DNA of 64,000 bases, from positions 62,001 to 126,000 of the forward strand of contig BMVA01000005.1 of assembly GCA_014650475.1 (NCBI GenBank). Reading direction: 5' to 3'. Positions 50,353 to 59,228 of this stretch are shown here, piece by piece; the stretch's first letter is position 1; each line of letters opens with the position of its first letter. Source of the DNA: Streptomyces albogriseolus (GTDB taxonomy: Bacteria > Actinomycetota > Actinomycetes > Streptomycetales > Streptomycetaceae). A model generated the notes under the pieces. The model saw only the letters and a program-made list of their open reading frames with translations. It searched no databases and was not told the origin of the DNA. Position numbers and translations under genes: made by a program.

Positions 50353-51870
50353 GTGACAGCGTCGGCGTCAGGGGCGGGTGACCGGCAGCCCGGTGCCCAG
50401 GGGGACGCGTACGAGCCGGATCCGCGCCGGTGGCGGGCGCTCTGGGTGACGCTGGTCGCCGGGTTCATGAGCCTGCTGGACGTCACGATCGTGGCGGTCG
50501 CGCTGCCCACCGTGCAGAACGACCTGGGCGCCTCCCCCGCCGAGGTGCAGTGGGTGGTGTCCGGGTACGCGCTCACCTTCGCCCTCGCCCTCGTCACGGC
50601 GGGCCGGCTCGGGGACGCGCTGGACCGGCGGAAGATCTTCCTGATCGCCCTGTGCGCCTTCGTGCTGTGCAGCGCGGCGTGCGGCGCCGCCCCCGGCATC
50701 ACCCTGCTGGTGGTGGCGCGGCTCGCGCAGGGCCTGGCGGCCGGTTTCATGGCGCCGCAGAACTCGGCGCTGATCCAGCAGATGTTCCGCGGCGCCGAAC
50801 GCGGCCGGGCGTTCGGCTACTTCGGCGCGACCGTCGGCGTCTCCTCCGCCTCCGGGCCGATCGTCGGCGGTGCGATCCTCGCCCTGGCCGACGGCATGCA
50901 GGGCTGGCGCTGGATCTTCTACGTCAACGTGCCCATCGGCGTCCTCGCCGTGCTGCTGGGCCGGCGTCTGCTGCCGCGGACCCGGAAGTCGGGGCGGGGC
51001 CATGTGGACGTGCCGGGTGTGCTGCTGCTCGGCCTGGGCGTGCTGGCGTTCATGTATCCGCTGGTGCAGGCGGAGTCGGGCGGGCTGAGGCGGCTGTGGT
51101 GGCTGTTCCTCGTCGGCGCGGCGGTGCTCGCCGTGTTCGTGCGGCGGCAGCGGCGGCTGCTGGCCCGGGGGACGACGCCGCTGCTCGACCCGCGTCTGTT
51201 CTCCACCGTGCGCGGCTACGCCATCGGCGCGGGCGTCGGCACCCTGTACTTCATCGGCTTCAGCGGCGTCTGGCTCGTCTTCGCGCTCTTCTACCAGCAC
51301 GGACTGCACTACTCCCCGCTGGAGTCGGGGCTCGCCGTGACGCCGTTCGCCATCGGCTCGGCGGGTGCCGCGGTCGTCTCGGGGCGGCTCGTCGACCGGT
51401 TCGGGCGGCTGCTCACCGTGTGGGGCCTCTCGGGTGTGATCGTGGGGCTGGGCACGGCCGCCCTGCTGCTGCGTTTCGCGCCGCTGGACCACGCGCCGTG
51501 GCTCGCCGCGCCGGCCCTGTTCGTCGGCGGCGTCGGCGGCGGGTTCGTCGTGTCGCCCAACATCACCCTGACGCTGCGGGACGTGCCCGTGCGGATGGCG
51601 GGCGCGGCGGGCGGCGCCCTGCAGACGGGACAGCGGCTCGGCGCGGCCGTGGGGACCGCGGCCCTGCCGGGCCTCTTCTACCTGGTGCTCGGCCGCAGCG
51701 ACGACTTCCAGGTGGCCCTGTTCATCGCGCTGTGCGCGGCCCTGGCGGCGATGCTGACGTCGCTGGCCCTGGCGGCGTACGACTGGCTGCGCGACCGGCG
51801 CAGGCGCGCGGCGCACGGGAAGTGCGCGCAGGAGGTCGCCAACACCCCGGTGCACTCCCGGCAGCTCTGA
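50353..51870 (+). CDS. MFS drug-efflux transporter (DHA2, 14-helix)
   Basis: The 505-residue membrane protein is of the EmrB/QacA type with about 14 helices. Motif A-like GRLGDALDRRKIFLIAL follows helix 2, and motif C-like GVSSASGPIVGGAIL lies in helix 5. LDVTIVAVALPTVQNDL in helix 1 is the DHA2 hallmark. It exports drugs or metabolites by proton exchange. GTG 50353 is chosen because AGAGGA precedes it; an ATG at 50299 lacks a site. It is divergent from the molybdoenzyme gene. No dedicated regulator is adjacent. Confidence 0.9.
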   Translation: MTASASGAGDRQPGAQGDAYEPDPRRWRALWVTLVAGFMSLLDVTIVAVALPTVQNDLGASPAEVQWVVSGYALTFALALVTAGRLGDALDRRKIFLIALCAFVLCSAACGAAPGITLLVVARLAQGLAAGFMAPQNSALIQQMFRGAERGRAFGYFGATVGVSSASGPIVGGAILALADGMQGWRWIFYVNVPIGVLAVLLGRRLLPRTRKSGRGHVDVPGVLLLGLGVLAFMYPLVQAESGGLRRLWWLFLVGAAVLAVFVRRQRRLLARGTTPLLDPRLFSTVRGYAIGAGVGTLYFIGFSGVWLVFALFYQHGLHYSPLESGLAVTPFAIGSAGAAVVSGRLVDRFGRLLTVWGLSGVIVGLGTAALLLRFAPLDHAPWLAAPALFVGGVGGGFVVSPNITLTLRDVPVRMAGAAGGALQTGQRLGAAVGTAALPGLFYLVLGRSDDFQVALFIALCAALAAMLTSLALAAYDWLRDRRRRAAHGKCAQEVANTPVHSRQL

Positions 51871-51906
51871 CGTCCCGTCCGGTCGGCGTCCCTCGGGGCG
51901 GTCGCG

Positions 51907-51945
51907 GCGGCCGCCGTACCGGCCCGGGCCGGTACGGGCGGCCGC
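51907..51945. terminator. Bidirectional terminator between MFS and universal stress genes
   Basis: A stem of 18 bp with one bulge (51907-51924 with 51927-51945) and a very short loop lies between convergent stops. Confidence 0.85.
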
Positions 51946-51965
51946 GCGGGGGTGGGCCGGGCCGC

Positions 51966-52433
51966 TCACGTGTCCTCACCGACACCGGTGACGGTGTCCT
52001 CGCGGACCACGACGACCGGGCAGGCCGCGTGCTGCACACAGTGCTGGGCGACGGAGCCGAGGAGCAGACCGGCGAAGCCGCCCAGGCCCCGGCTGCCCAC
52101 CACGAGCAGGGACGCGTCACGGGCCGCGCGCAGCAGCACGCTGGCCGGCGTGCCGTAGTGCACCTCCGTGCGGACGTCCGCCGACGGGCGCGCGCCGAGC
52201 GTCTCCTCGACGCACCGGTTGAGGTCCTCGCGCGCTCTGGTCTCCAGGGCCTCCTCGTCACCGCTCGACGGGGGCAGCCAGCCGAGGGCGCCGTGGTACT
52301 GCGGGTAGTCCCAGGAGGTAAGCGCCCGCACCGTCCCTCCGGTGAGGGCGGCCTGGCGGGCCGCCCAGCGCAGCGCCTCCCGTGACGACGGCGAGCCGTC
52401 CACCCCGACCACGATGCGGTCCTGATCGTCCAC
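51966..52433 (-). CDS. Universal stress protein (UspA family)
   Basis: The 155-residue single Usp domain starts IVVGVDGSPSSREALRWA and has the ATP-binding signature GSRGLGGFAGLLLGSVAQ (G-2x-G-9x-GS), so it should bind ATP. Such proteins support survival under starvation, redox and hypoxic stress. The start is ATG 52433, after GAGAGACC. Its neighbours include Rieske, hemerythrin and Dps genes, in keeping with a stress block. Confidence 0.93.
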   Translation of the reverse strand: MDDQDRIVVGVDGSPSSREALRWAARQAALTGGTVRALTSWDYPQYHGALGWLPPSSGDEEALETRAREDLNRCVEETLGARPSADVRTEVHYGTPASVLLRAARDASLLVVGSRGLGGFAGLLLGSVAQHCVQHAACPVVVVREDTVTGVGEDT

Positions 52434-52545
52434 GGTCTCTCCTCACCCTCGGCGGCCGGGCGCGGCCGACGCGCGCGCCCCGCCCGGTCCCCAGCCTCCG
52501 GCGGACGGCGCCGGATGCCGAGCCCAGAGGGTCCGGACGGGGCAG

Positions 52546-52583
52546 CGGGGCCTCGCGGCGGGCGGATCCGCCACGAGGCCCCG
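52546..52583. terminator. Terminator of the secreted-protein gene
   Basis: CGGGGCCTCG (52546-52555) pairs with CGAGGCCCCG (52574-52583) around an inner GGCGGATCCGCC element, just past the stop of the minus-strand gene at 52589. Confidence 0.75.
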
Positions 52584-52588
52584 AGGGG

Positions 52589-53740
52589 TCAGAGTTCCTG
52601 CACGAAGTACGGCTCCAGGGTCATCCATCCGTTGCCGCGCGCCCCGTGGCGGGTGCCGTTGTCGGTGCGGGCGAGGGTGTACCAGGAGTCGACGTAGTCC
52701 GGGTCGTCCGTCCACCAGTCGTCCGGGATCGCGTCGAGCACCGCGTTCACCAGCGGGATGTAGGCGCCCTGGTCGGTGACGGTGAGCAGGATGGCGGCGA
52801 TGGCCTTGGCGAGGTCGCGGTAGTTGGTGGAGCCGTCGTCCTCCATCATCACGGCGTCGGCCAGGTTGTACTTGTACGACGACCAGTTGACCAGGATCTG
52901 CTGGGGCCGGTAGACGGTGCCGTCGTTGTCCAGGTACGGCATGTCGACCGGGTCGACCCGCACCTTGCCGTCGTGCCCGAAGCCGGTGACGAGGGTGTAG
53001 ATCTCGGCGTCGCCCTTGATCCAGGGCTCCAGGTCGTCGGAGAGGGAGACCGCGCTGACGCGGGTGGTCCAGAAGCCCGCGGCGGCGGCCGAGGTGCGCG
53101 CCTGCTGCGGCTCGGACGCCGGGTCGGCGGACCGCACGCCGCGGCGGGCGAGTTCCTCGTGGAGGACGTCCAGGCCGGCGGCCAGGGCGCGGGAGCCGTC
53201 GATGTCGATGACGTACACGGGGCGCGCGGGGGTCTTGCGGGCGTCGAGCGTGTGGGTCCGGCCCGTGCTGTCGTACGCGGTGACGGGGCCGTCGTCCGAG
53301 GTGGCGGCGGCCACCCAGGGCTGGGTCCCGGCGGTGAGCGCGCCGCGCATGGACGGGTCGCCGAGCCGCAGCCGCAGCAGCGGGCCGACGTCGGGGGCGA
53401 GGCCCTTGGCGGCGGCGATCCGGCGGTCGGCCGCGGCGAGTGCGGTCTTCAGGGCGCCGTCGGCGAGGGCCGTGACGGCGACCTCGTCCGAGGTGAGGGC
53501 GGCCTGGCGGACGCGGACGCGCCAGGCCGGGTCGGTGAGCGCGGCGGCGACCGCCCGCGCGGCCGCGTCCTCGGCCGCGTGGACCTCGGACGCGGGTGAC
53601 GTGCGGACGTCCTGGGTGGCCGCGGGGGCGGGTGCGGCGGCGGCCTGCGGGGCGGCGAGGGTCTGGCCGGCGCACAGGACGGCCAGTGTCGTCGCCGCGG
53701 CGGCGAGGGCGCCGCGACGGCGGAGGTGACGGGGTCTCAC
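52589..53740 (-). CDS. Secreted protein of unknown function (DUF3103-like)
   Basis: The 383-residue precursor starts at GTG 53740 with GGAGG 10 bp before it. The signal peptide is RHLRRRGALAAAATTLAVLCAG, ending near AAPQA. The mature part has PVYVIDIDGSRALAAGLDVL, a domain with FWTTRVSAVSLSDDLEPWIKG, and an aromatic C-terminus (DDWWTDDPDYVDSWYTL). The pattern resembles proteins labelled DUF3103; I know no activity for them. It could be a calcium-binding exported domain because of the many Asp. A cluster of GCGGGTA half-sites lies upstream. Confidence 0.75.
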   Translation of the reverse strand: MRPRHLRRRGALAAAATTLAVLCAGQTLAAPQAAAAPAPAATQDVRTSPASEVHAAEDAAARAVAAALTDPAWRVRVRQAALTSDEVAVTALADGALKTALAAADRRIAAAKGLAPDVGPLLRLRLGDPSMRGALTAGTQPWVAAATSDDGPVTAYDSTGRTHTLDARKTPARPVYVIDIDGSRALAAGLDVLHEELARRGVRSADPASEPQQARTSAAAAGFWTTRVSAVSLSDDLEPWIKGDAEIYTLVTGFGHDGKVRVDPVDMPYLDNDGTVYRPQQILVNWSSYKYNLADAVMMEDDGSTNYRDLAKAIAAILLTVTDQGAYIPLVNAVLDAIPDDWWTDDPDYVDSWYTLARTDNGTRHGARGNGWMTLEPYFVQEL

Positions 53741-53820
53741 GTGGATCGAGCCTCCTGGGTCGAGTGGTCGACAGGGCACTGCGTGTGCAGCTCGTGAGCG
53801 TGACCGTGCGGGTGGTCTAT

Positions 53821-53840
53821 GCGGGTAGATACCCGCGGGT
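53821..53840. repeat. GCGGGTA half-site cluster in the divergent promoter region
   Basis: GCGGGTA-GA-TACCCGC (53821-53836) is a perfect 7-bp inverted repeat, and the overlapping ACCCGCGGGT (53831-53840) is a second palindrome that shares an arm. They lie in the 301-bp gap between the secreted-protein gene (start 53740) and the SDR-DUF2867 gene (start 54042), about 80 bp from the former. This is a good operator candidate; the binder is unknown. The rest of the gap shows no gene. Confidence 0.5.
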
Positions 53841-54041
53841 AGGATGATGACGCGGCCATGACAGATGCGCAAGAGGGCCCGCGCTCCCCGGTCGGCCGCC
53901 GTCCGCCGCGGTCACCCGAACGGCCCCCCGCCGCCAAGCCTCCTGCCTGCCGACTTGCCCCCTCCCGGCACCGGACAGCGCGCGGTGACGGGCGTGTGCG
54001 GTGAGGATCGGTGCAGGTGTCGCGTCGAGGCGTGCGGAGGG

Positions 54042-55601
54042 ATGACCGTGGACGGGCAGGGGCAAGGGAGCGCGGCGGGACTGCACTGCCTGGTCACCGG
54101 GGCGTCGGGCTACATCGGCGGACGGCTGGTCCCCCACCTCCTGGAGGCCGGCCACCGGGTCCGCTGCCTGGCCCGCTCCCCCGACAAACTGCGCGACCAC
54201 CCCTGGGCCCCGGACGTCGAGACGGTGCGCGGCGACGTCACCGACGCCGCGTCCGTCGCCGAGGCGATGAAGGGCGTCGACGTGGCGTACTACCTGGTCC
54301 ACGCCCTCGGCAGCGGCGCGGACTTCGAGGACATCGACCGCCGGGCGGCCCGCACCTTCGCCGAGCAGGCGCACGCGGCCGGGGTGCGCCGGATCGTCTA
54401 CCTCGGCGGGCTCACCCCGTACGGCGTGCCGGAGGACACCCTCTCGCCTCATCTGCGGTCCCGCGCCGAGGTGGGGCGGATCTTCCTGGACTCGCCGGTA
54501 CCCGCGACCGTGCTGCGGGCCGCCGTCGTCATCGGTTCGGGGTCGGCGTCGTTCGAGATGCTGCGCTATCTGACCGAGCGGCTGCCCGTGATGGTCACCC
54601 CCAGGTGGGTGGACACCCGCACCCAGCCGGTCGCGGTGCGCGACGTGCTGCGCTACCTGGTCGCCTCGGCCACGATGCCGCCCGACGTCGACCGGGCCTT
54701 CGACATCGGCGGCCCGGACGTGCTGACGTACCGCGACATGATGCGCCGCTACGCCGAGGTCGCGGGGCTGCGCCGGCGGGTCATCGTGCCGGTGCCGGTG
54801 CTCACGCCCCGGCTGTCGAGCCACTGGATCGGGCTGGTCACGCCGGTGCCCGCCGTCATCGCCCGGCCGCTCACCGAGTCGCTGCGCCACGAGGTGGTGT
54901 GCCGCGAGCACGACATCGCGCGGTACGTGCCCGACGCCCCCGGCCGGCCGCTGCCCTTCGACGAGGCGCTGCGGCTGGCGCTGGCCCGGGTGCGGGAGGC
55001 GCAGGTCGCCACCCGCTGGTCGTCCGCCTCCGTGCCGGGAGCGCCGAGCGATCCGCTGCCCACCGACCCCGGGTGGGCGGGCGGCAGCCTCTACCGGGAC
55101 GAACGGGACCAGGTCGTCCTCGCGTCGCCGGAGGCGCTGTGGACGGTGATCGAGGGCATCGGCGGCGAGCACGGCTGGTACTCCTTCCCGCTGGCGTGGG
55201 CGGTGCGCGGGCGGCTGGACCGGTTCGTCGGCGGGGTGGGGCTGCGCCGCGGACGGCGTGACCCGCACCGGCTGCGGGCGGGCGACTCGCTGGACTTCTG
55301 GCGGGTGGAGGAGATCGAGCCGGGGCGGCTGCTGCGGCTGCGCGCCGAGATGCGCCTGCCGGGCCTGGCGTGGCTGGAGATGCGCGTGGACACGGACGAC
55401 GCGGGCCGCACCCGCTACCGGCAGCGCGCCCTGTTCCATCCGCGGGGTCTGCTGGGCCACGCGTACTGGTGGTCGGTGTCGCCCTTCCACGCCCTCGTGT
55501 TCGGCGGGATGGCCCGCAACATCGCCCTCGCGGCGGCCGAGGGCGCGGAGGGGCCGGGCAGCCGGCGGACCCGCCGACGACGCGAAGGCGTCCGCCGCTG
55601 A
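54042..55601 (+). CDS. NAD(P)-binding SDR fused to DUF2867
   Basis: The 519-residue two-domain protein has an extended-SDR part (about residues 1-300) with CLVTGASGYIGGRLVPHL and the NmrA-like LARSPDKLRDH. The C-terminal DUF2867 part (about 340-500) has GGEHGWYSFPLAWAVRGRLDRFVGG and HPRGLLGHAYWWSVSPFHALVF. The DUF2867 half has a START-like fold and may bind a lipid. Related fusions are common in Streptomyces with unknown substrates. It starts at ATG 54042 after CGGAGGG. The polyprenyl synthase gene follows, 111 bp away. Confidence 0.88.
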   Translation: MTVDGQGQGSAAGLHCLVTGASGYIGGRLVPHLLEAGHRVRCLARSPDKLRDHPWAPDVETVRGDVTDAASVAEAMKGVDVAYYLVHALGSGADFEDIDRRAARTFAEQAHAAGVRRIVYLGGLTPYGVPEDTLSPHLRSRAEVGRIFLDSPVPATVLRAAVVIGSGSASFEMLRYLTERLPVMVTPRWVDTRTQPVAVRDVLRYLVASATMPPDVDRAFDIGGPDVLTYRDMMRRYAEVAGLRRRVIVPVPVLTPRLSSHWIGLVTPVPAVIARPLTESLRHEVVCREHDIARYVPDAPGRPLPFDEALRLALARVREAQVATRWSSASVPGAPSDPLPTDPGWAGGSLYRDERDQVVLASPEALWTVIEGIGGEHGWYSFPLAWAVRGRLDRFVGGVGLRRGRRDPHRLRAGDSLDFWRVEEIEPGRLLRLRAEMRLPGLAWLEMRVDTDDAGRTRYRQRALFHPRGLLGHAYWWSVSPFHALVFGGMARNIALAAAEGAEGPGSRRTRRRREGVRR

Positions 55602-55712
55602 TGTCCGGGCCGGACCTTCGGGAGCCCTGCGCGAACAAGGGGAGGTCGTCAGGCCCTTCCGGGGGTACCAGGTGGTGAGCGCGAGGGTGCGGACGACGTG
55701 AAGGGGTTGTGC

Positions 55713-56855
55713 ATGCGTGAACTGCGGTCGGCGACGGAGGAACCGGCGGAACGGGCCGGTGGACCGCTCACCGCCGACGCCGCCACCCGGGCCCTGGGGC
55801 GGGTCCTGGGCGAGGTGCTGGACGAGCGGATGTCGGAGGCGTACGACCTCGACGCCGTGTTCGCCCGTGACGTGGCGGGCCGCGTCTCCGCGTTCGCCCG
55901 GCGCGGCGGGAAGCGCCTGCGCACGGCGTTCGCCTGGTGCGGCTGGCGGGCCGGGGGCGGCACGGGCGACGCGGGACCGCTGCTGCGGACGGGCGTGGCG
56001 CTCGAGCTGGTCCAGACGTGCGCGCTCGTGCACGACGACGTGATGGACGGGTCCCATCTGCGGCGCGGGGCGCCCTCGATGCACGTGGACCTGGCCCGGA
56101 TGCACCGGGCGGAGGGCATGACGGGCGGCGCCGAGTCGTTCGGGCACTCGGCGGCGGTGCTCGCCGGCGACCTGGCCCTGGCCTGGGCGGACGACCTGAT
56201 GACGGAGATCGCGCTCGCCACCCCCAACGGGTCCCGGCTGTACCGGGAGTGGCGGGCGATGCGCGAGGAGATGGTGGCCGGGCAGTACCGCGACCTCCAG
56301 GCGCAGGCGGCCGGCGCGTCCGGTGTCGAGGAGGCGCTGACCATCGCGACGCTGAAGAGCGCGCTCTACACGGTGGAGCGTCCGCTGGCCCTGGGCGCGT
56401 CGCTGGCCGGCGCGGACGAGGCGGCGACGGCGGCGCTGCGCGCGGCCGGCCGGTGCGCGGGGCTCGCTTTCCAGCTGCGGGACGATCTGCTGGGCGCCTT
56501 CGGCGATCCGGCGCTGACCGGGAAGCCGGTGGGCGACGACCTGCGGGCCCGCAAGCTCACCTATCTGCTGGCCGTCGCCCTGGAACTGGGCGCGGCGACC
56601 GGCGACGAGGAGGCCGTGGCACTCCTCTCCCCCGGCGCTCCCGCGCTGCCGGAACGCGCCGTGGAGGGCGTACGGGCGGCACTGGAGCGGACGGGCGCCC
56701 AGGACGTGGTGGAGGCGAAGATCGCCGAGCTGGCGAACTCCGCGCTGCGGCACTTCGGCGAGACGGGCGCGGACGACGCCGTGCGGCAGGAGTTCGCCGT
56801 GCTGGTCGCCCGTGCGTCGGGCACCACGGCCCCGCAGGTGCGGGAAGCGGTGTGA
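55713..56855 (+). CDS. Polyprenyl diphosphate synthase (GGPP synthase type)
   Basis: The 380-residue trans-prenyltransferase has GGKRLR (residues 65-70) for diphosphate binding. The first Asp-rich motif is D108-D-x-x-D112 (DDVMD). The second begins D257-D258 (RDDLLGAFGD) and lacks the fifth Asp, as in several actinobacterial GGPP synthases. It condenses isopentenyl diphosphate into C15-C20 or longer chains. ATG 55713 has GAAGGGG upstream; a GTG at 55698 is an alternative. No terpene cyclase or carotenoid gene lies in the window, so the product is open. Confidence 0.9.
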   Translation: MRELRSATEEPAERAGGPLTADAATRALGRVLGEVLDERMSEAYDLDAVFARDVAGRVSAFARRGGKRLRTAFAWCGWRAGGGTGDAGPLLRTGVALELVQTCALVHDDVMDGSHLRRGAPSMHVDLARMHRAEGMTGGAESFGHSAAVLAGDLALAWADDLMTEIALATPNGSRLYREWRAMREEMVAGQYRDLQAQAAGASGVEEALTIATLKSALYTVERPLALGASLAGADEAATAALRAAGRCAGLAFQLRDDLLGAFGDPALTGKPVGDDLRARKLTYLLAVALELGAATGDEEAVALLSPGAPALPERAVEGVRAALERTGAQDVVEAKIAELANSALRHFGETGADDAVRQEFAVLVARASGTTAPQVREAV

Positions 56856-56863
56856 GACCGGCG

Positions 56864-56896
56864 GCCCGCCACGGTCCGGACGGGAGCGTGGCGGGC
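56864..56896. terminator. Bidirectional terminator between polyprenyl synthase and Dps genes
   Basis: GCCCGCCACG (56864-56873) pairs with CGTGGCGGGC (56887-56896), a perfect 10-bp stem with a 13-nt loop between convergent stops. Confidence 0.75.
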
Positions 56897-56916
56897 GGCC
56901 GGCCCGCGGGCGCCGG

Positions 56917-57495
56917 TCAGGGCTGGCGGCGGGCCTGCTCGGCGGCCTGGCCGGCGGCGCCGGTCTCGGTGGTGGCGCCGCGTGTGCTCAGCTTGCCGCC
57001 GCTGGACTCGAGGTGGGCGCGGACGAACCACTGGAACAGCTCCAGGCCGCGCAGCTGCTCGATGAGCATGTCCTGGGTGACCGGGTCGGACTCCTCGGTC
57101 TCCCGCATCGCCTCCCGGTGGTCCTCGATGACGTTGGTGTACACGAGGTCGAGCGCGCCCAGGTGTTCGATCGCCTCGGCCCGGCCGATGGAGTAGTCGT
57201 TCCAGGAGCGGGCGGCGACCAGCGCGCCGGGGGTGCCGTCCGGCTCGCCGCCGAGGGTGGAGATCCGCTCGGCGATGTCGTCGGTCATGTCCCGCACCTT
57301 GTCGACCTGAGGGTCGATCATCTCGTGCACGGCGATGAAGTGCGGTCCGACGACGTTCCAGTGCACGTGCTTCAGGGTCAGATGGAGGTCGTTCAGGGAG
57401 TGGAGTCGCATCTGCAACAGCTCGATGATCCGTCCGCTGTCATGGGGGCGCAGGCCCGGCACGGTGTACGAGGGGTCGGCAGGCGGTGACGGCAC
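56917..57495 (-). CDS. dps: Dps-family ferritin-like DNA-protection protein
   Basis: The 192-residue protein has the Dps ferroxidase residues: H45 (KHVHWNVVGPHF), H57 (AVHEMID), D72 and E76 (MTDDIAERI). Dps dodecamers store iron, remove peroxide and compact DNA in stationary phase and spores. The C-terminal tail (about 30 residues, rich in Thr, Gly, Ala) is longer than in E. coli Dps, as usual in Streptomyces. It starts at GTG 57495 after AAGGAG. An AAACGG/CCGTTT inverted repeat lies about 45 bp upstream. Confidence 0.93.
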   Translation of the reverse strand: MPSPPADPSYTVPGLRPHDSGRIIELLQMRLHSLNDLHLTLKHVHWNVVGPHFIAVHEMIDPQVDKVRDMTDDIAERISTLGGEPDGTPGALVAARSWNDYSIGRAEAIEHLGALDLVYTNVIEDHREAMRETEESDPVTQDMLIEQLRGLELFQWFVRAHLESSGGKLSTRGATTETGAAGQAAEQARRQP

Positions 57496-57536
57496 GAGGG
57501 TCTCCTTGCGATCGTCCGACGGTAGAACCTCCAGAT

Positions 57537-57556
57537 AAACGGTTCATCGGCCGTTT
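57537..57556. promoter_or_regulatory. AAACGG-N8-CCGTTT inverted repeat upstream of dps
   Basis: Perfect 6-bp arms (57537-57542, 57551-57556) lie 42-61 bp before the dps start. They may be an operator or overlap the promoter; no protein can be assigned. Confidence 0.4.
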
Positions 57557-57675
57557 GCGGGGTTCACCCTCGCGCACCCCCGCGCGTCTCACCGGTCTGG
57601 AGCAGCGGACCGGTGGTCACGGCCCGCGCGCATATTGCTTTGCCGTGCGGCGCGGCGCGTGGTTGGCTCCCGCCC

Positions 57676-58176
57676 ATGAGCTGGCTTCCACGCGACTTCG
57701 TCCACCCCCCGCACGTCGACGTCCCCGGCGGTGCGGGCCATCGGCTGCGCCCGATCAGCGGTGCCGACGCGCCGCTGGACTACCCGGCGGTGATGGGGTC
57801 GCGCGAGAGGCTGTGGTCGGTCTTCGGCCCCGCCTGGGGCTGGCCCCCGGCCACCATGACGTACGAGGCGAACCTCGCCGATCTGGAGCGGCACGCGGCC
57901 GAGATCGAGGCGCACGAGTCGTTCAACTACACGCTCGAGAACCCGGAGCGCACCGCGCTGCGCGGCTGCGTCTACATCGACCCGCCGGAGAAGGAGGGCG
58001 CGGACGCCGAGATCTCCTGGTGGGTGGTGGACGAGGAGGCGGGCGGCCCGCTCGAGCGGGCGCTGGACGCGTTCGTGCCGCGGTGGATCGCCGAGGACTG
58101 GCCGTTCGAGCGGCCCCGCTTCATCGGCCGGGACCTCACCTGGGAGGAGTGGCTGAAGCTGCCGGACCTCGCCTGA
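57676..58176 (+). CDS. GNAT-like acyltransferase-fold protein
   Basis: The 166-residue protein has LRPISGADAPLDYPAVMGSRERLWSVFG at the front and the segment RGCVYIDPPEKEGADAEISWWVVDE. This is the central beta-strand pair of the GNAT fold, but the acetyl-CoA Arg/Gly loop is not evident. It could be a GNAT relative without activity or with another acyl donor. It starts at ATG 57676. Its stop and that of the AraC gene are 2 bp apart, convergent. Confidence 0.75.
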   Translation: MSWLPRDFVHPPHVDVPGGAGHRLRPISGADAPLDYPAVMGSRERLWSVFGPAWGWPPATMTYEANLADLERHAAEIEAHESFNYTLENPERTALRGCVYIDPPEKEGADAEISWWVVDEEAGGPLERALDAFVPRWIAEDWPFERPRFIGRDLTWEEWLKLPDLA

Positions 58177-58178
58177 GG

Positions 58179-59084
58179 TCAGGGCGTGAGGGCCGCGGGG
58201 GCCTGTCCGGTCTCGCGGAGGCGGGCGGCGTCACGGCTCGGGGGCGCGCCGAACAGACGCCGGTACTCCCGGCTGAACTGGGAGGGGTTGTCGTAGCCGA
58301 CGCGCCGTCCGACGGCGGTGACGTCGCCCGGGCGCGTGGCCAGCAGCAGCCGGGCCTCCTGAAGCCGGATCTGCTTCTGGAACTGGATGGGGCTCATCGC
58401 CGTCACCGCCTGGAAGTTGCGGTAGAACGCGGAGACGCTCATGCCGCTCATCCGCGCCACGTCCTCCACCCGGAAGGACTCCGCGTAGTTCTCGCGGATC
58501 CAGCGCACCGCCCGGGAGACATGGCTGAGACCGCTGTCGGCGAGCCCCAGCTGCCTCACTGCCGCACCCTGTTCACCGGTCATCAGGCGCCACAGGATCT
58601 CCTGCTTGGCCATCGGTGCGAGCACCTCGCGGTCGCGCGGCTGGTCGAGCAGCCGCAGCAGCCGGACGACCGCGTCCAGCAGCGGCTCCGGGGCGTCGCT
58701 GACGGCGATCGCGGACGGCGCCCCGCCGGTCCGCGGCAGCACTCCGGGGCCGGCCCGCAGCAGGAGTTCGGCGATGGCGGAGGGGTTCAGCACGAGCCCG
58801 AAGCCGAGGGCCGGGCGGTCGGGGCCGACGTCACGCCAGTGGCCGGTGACGGGCAGGTCCACGGAGGCGATCAGATACTGGCCCGGACCGTACTCGTAGA
58901 CCCGGTCGCCGAGGGAGAGACGTTTGGCGCCCTGGGCGACGACGGCGAGGACCGTGCCGGACATGGACGGTCCCGGAGGGTCCTGCCGGTCGATCCGCGA
59001 GACGTGCACGCCGTCGACGGGCGTGGTCCCGTCGGGGCGGGCGTGCCGCTCCAGCAGGGTGCGCAGCTCTTCGAGGAGGGCCAT
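58179..59084 (-). CDS. AraC-family regulator with AraC_N cupin domain
   Basis: The 301-residue protein has an N-terminal AraC_N-type sensing domain (SGTVLAVVAQGAKRLSLGDRVYEYGPGQYLI) and a C-terminal pair of helix-turn-helix motifs (FRVEDVARMSGMSVSAFYRNFQ, then VGYDNPSQFSREYRRLFG). It starts at ATG 59084. Divergent and 145 bp away is the two-gene operon of an ABM protein and an alpha/beta hydrolase. AraC_N regulators are typically next to the aldehyde/ester-metabolism genes they activate, so that operon is the likely target. Confidence 0.92.
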   Translation of the reverse strand: MALLEELRTLLERHARPDGTTPVDGVHVSRIDRQDPPGPSMSGTVLAVVAQGAKRLSLGDRVYEYGPGQYLIASVDLPVTGHWRDVGPDRPALGFGLVLNPSAIAELLLRAGPGVLPRTGGAPSAIAVSDAPEPLLDAVVRLLRLLDQPRDREVLAPMAKQEILWRLMTGEQGAAVRQLGLADSGLSHVSRAVRWIRENYAESFRVEDVARMSGMSVSAFYRNFQAVTAMSPIQFQKQIRLQEARLLLATRPGDVTAVGRRVGYDNPSQFSREYRRLFGAPPSRDAARLRETGQAPAALTP

Positions 59085-59228
59085 GTCCCCATTGCAGCAC
59101 ACGCCCCGGTGCGGCCTCCCCGATCCTGAGAGGATCGTGCAAGCACCGGGGAGGATCGCTCTAACGTCTCCGCTGTTCAGCGGCCTTCAATGGAGTCATC
59201 GCACTCCTTTGAACGAGAGAAGGCCGCC

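Noticed and set aside
53817-56753. 978-codon minus-strand frame over the SDR-DUF2867 and polyprenyl synthase genes
   Set aside because: It is the complement of two well-supported genes and is full of low-complexity Arg/His/Gln/Gly; no recognisable domain.
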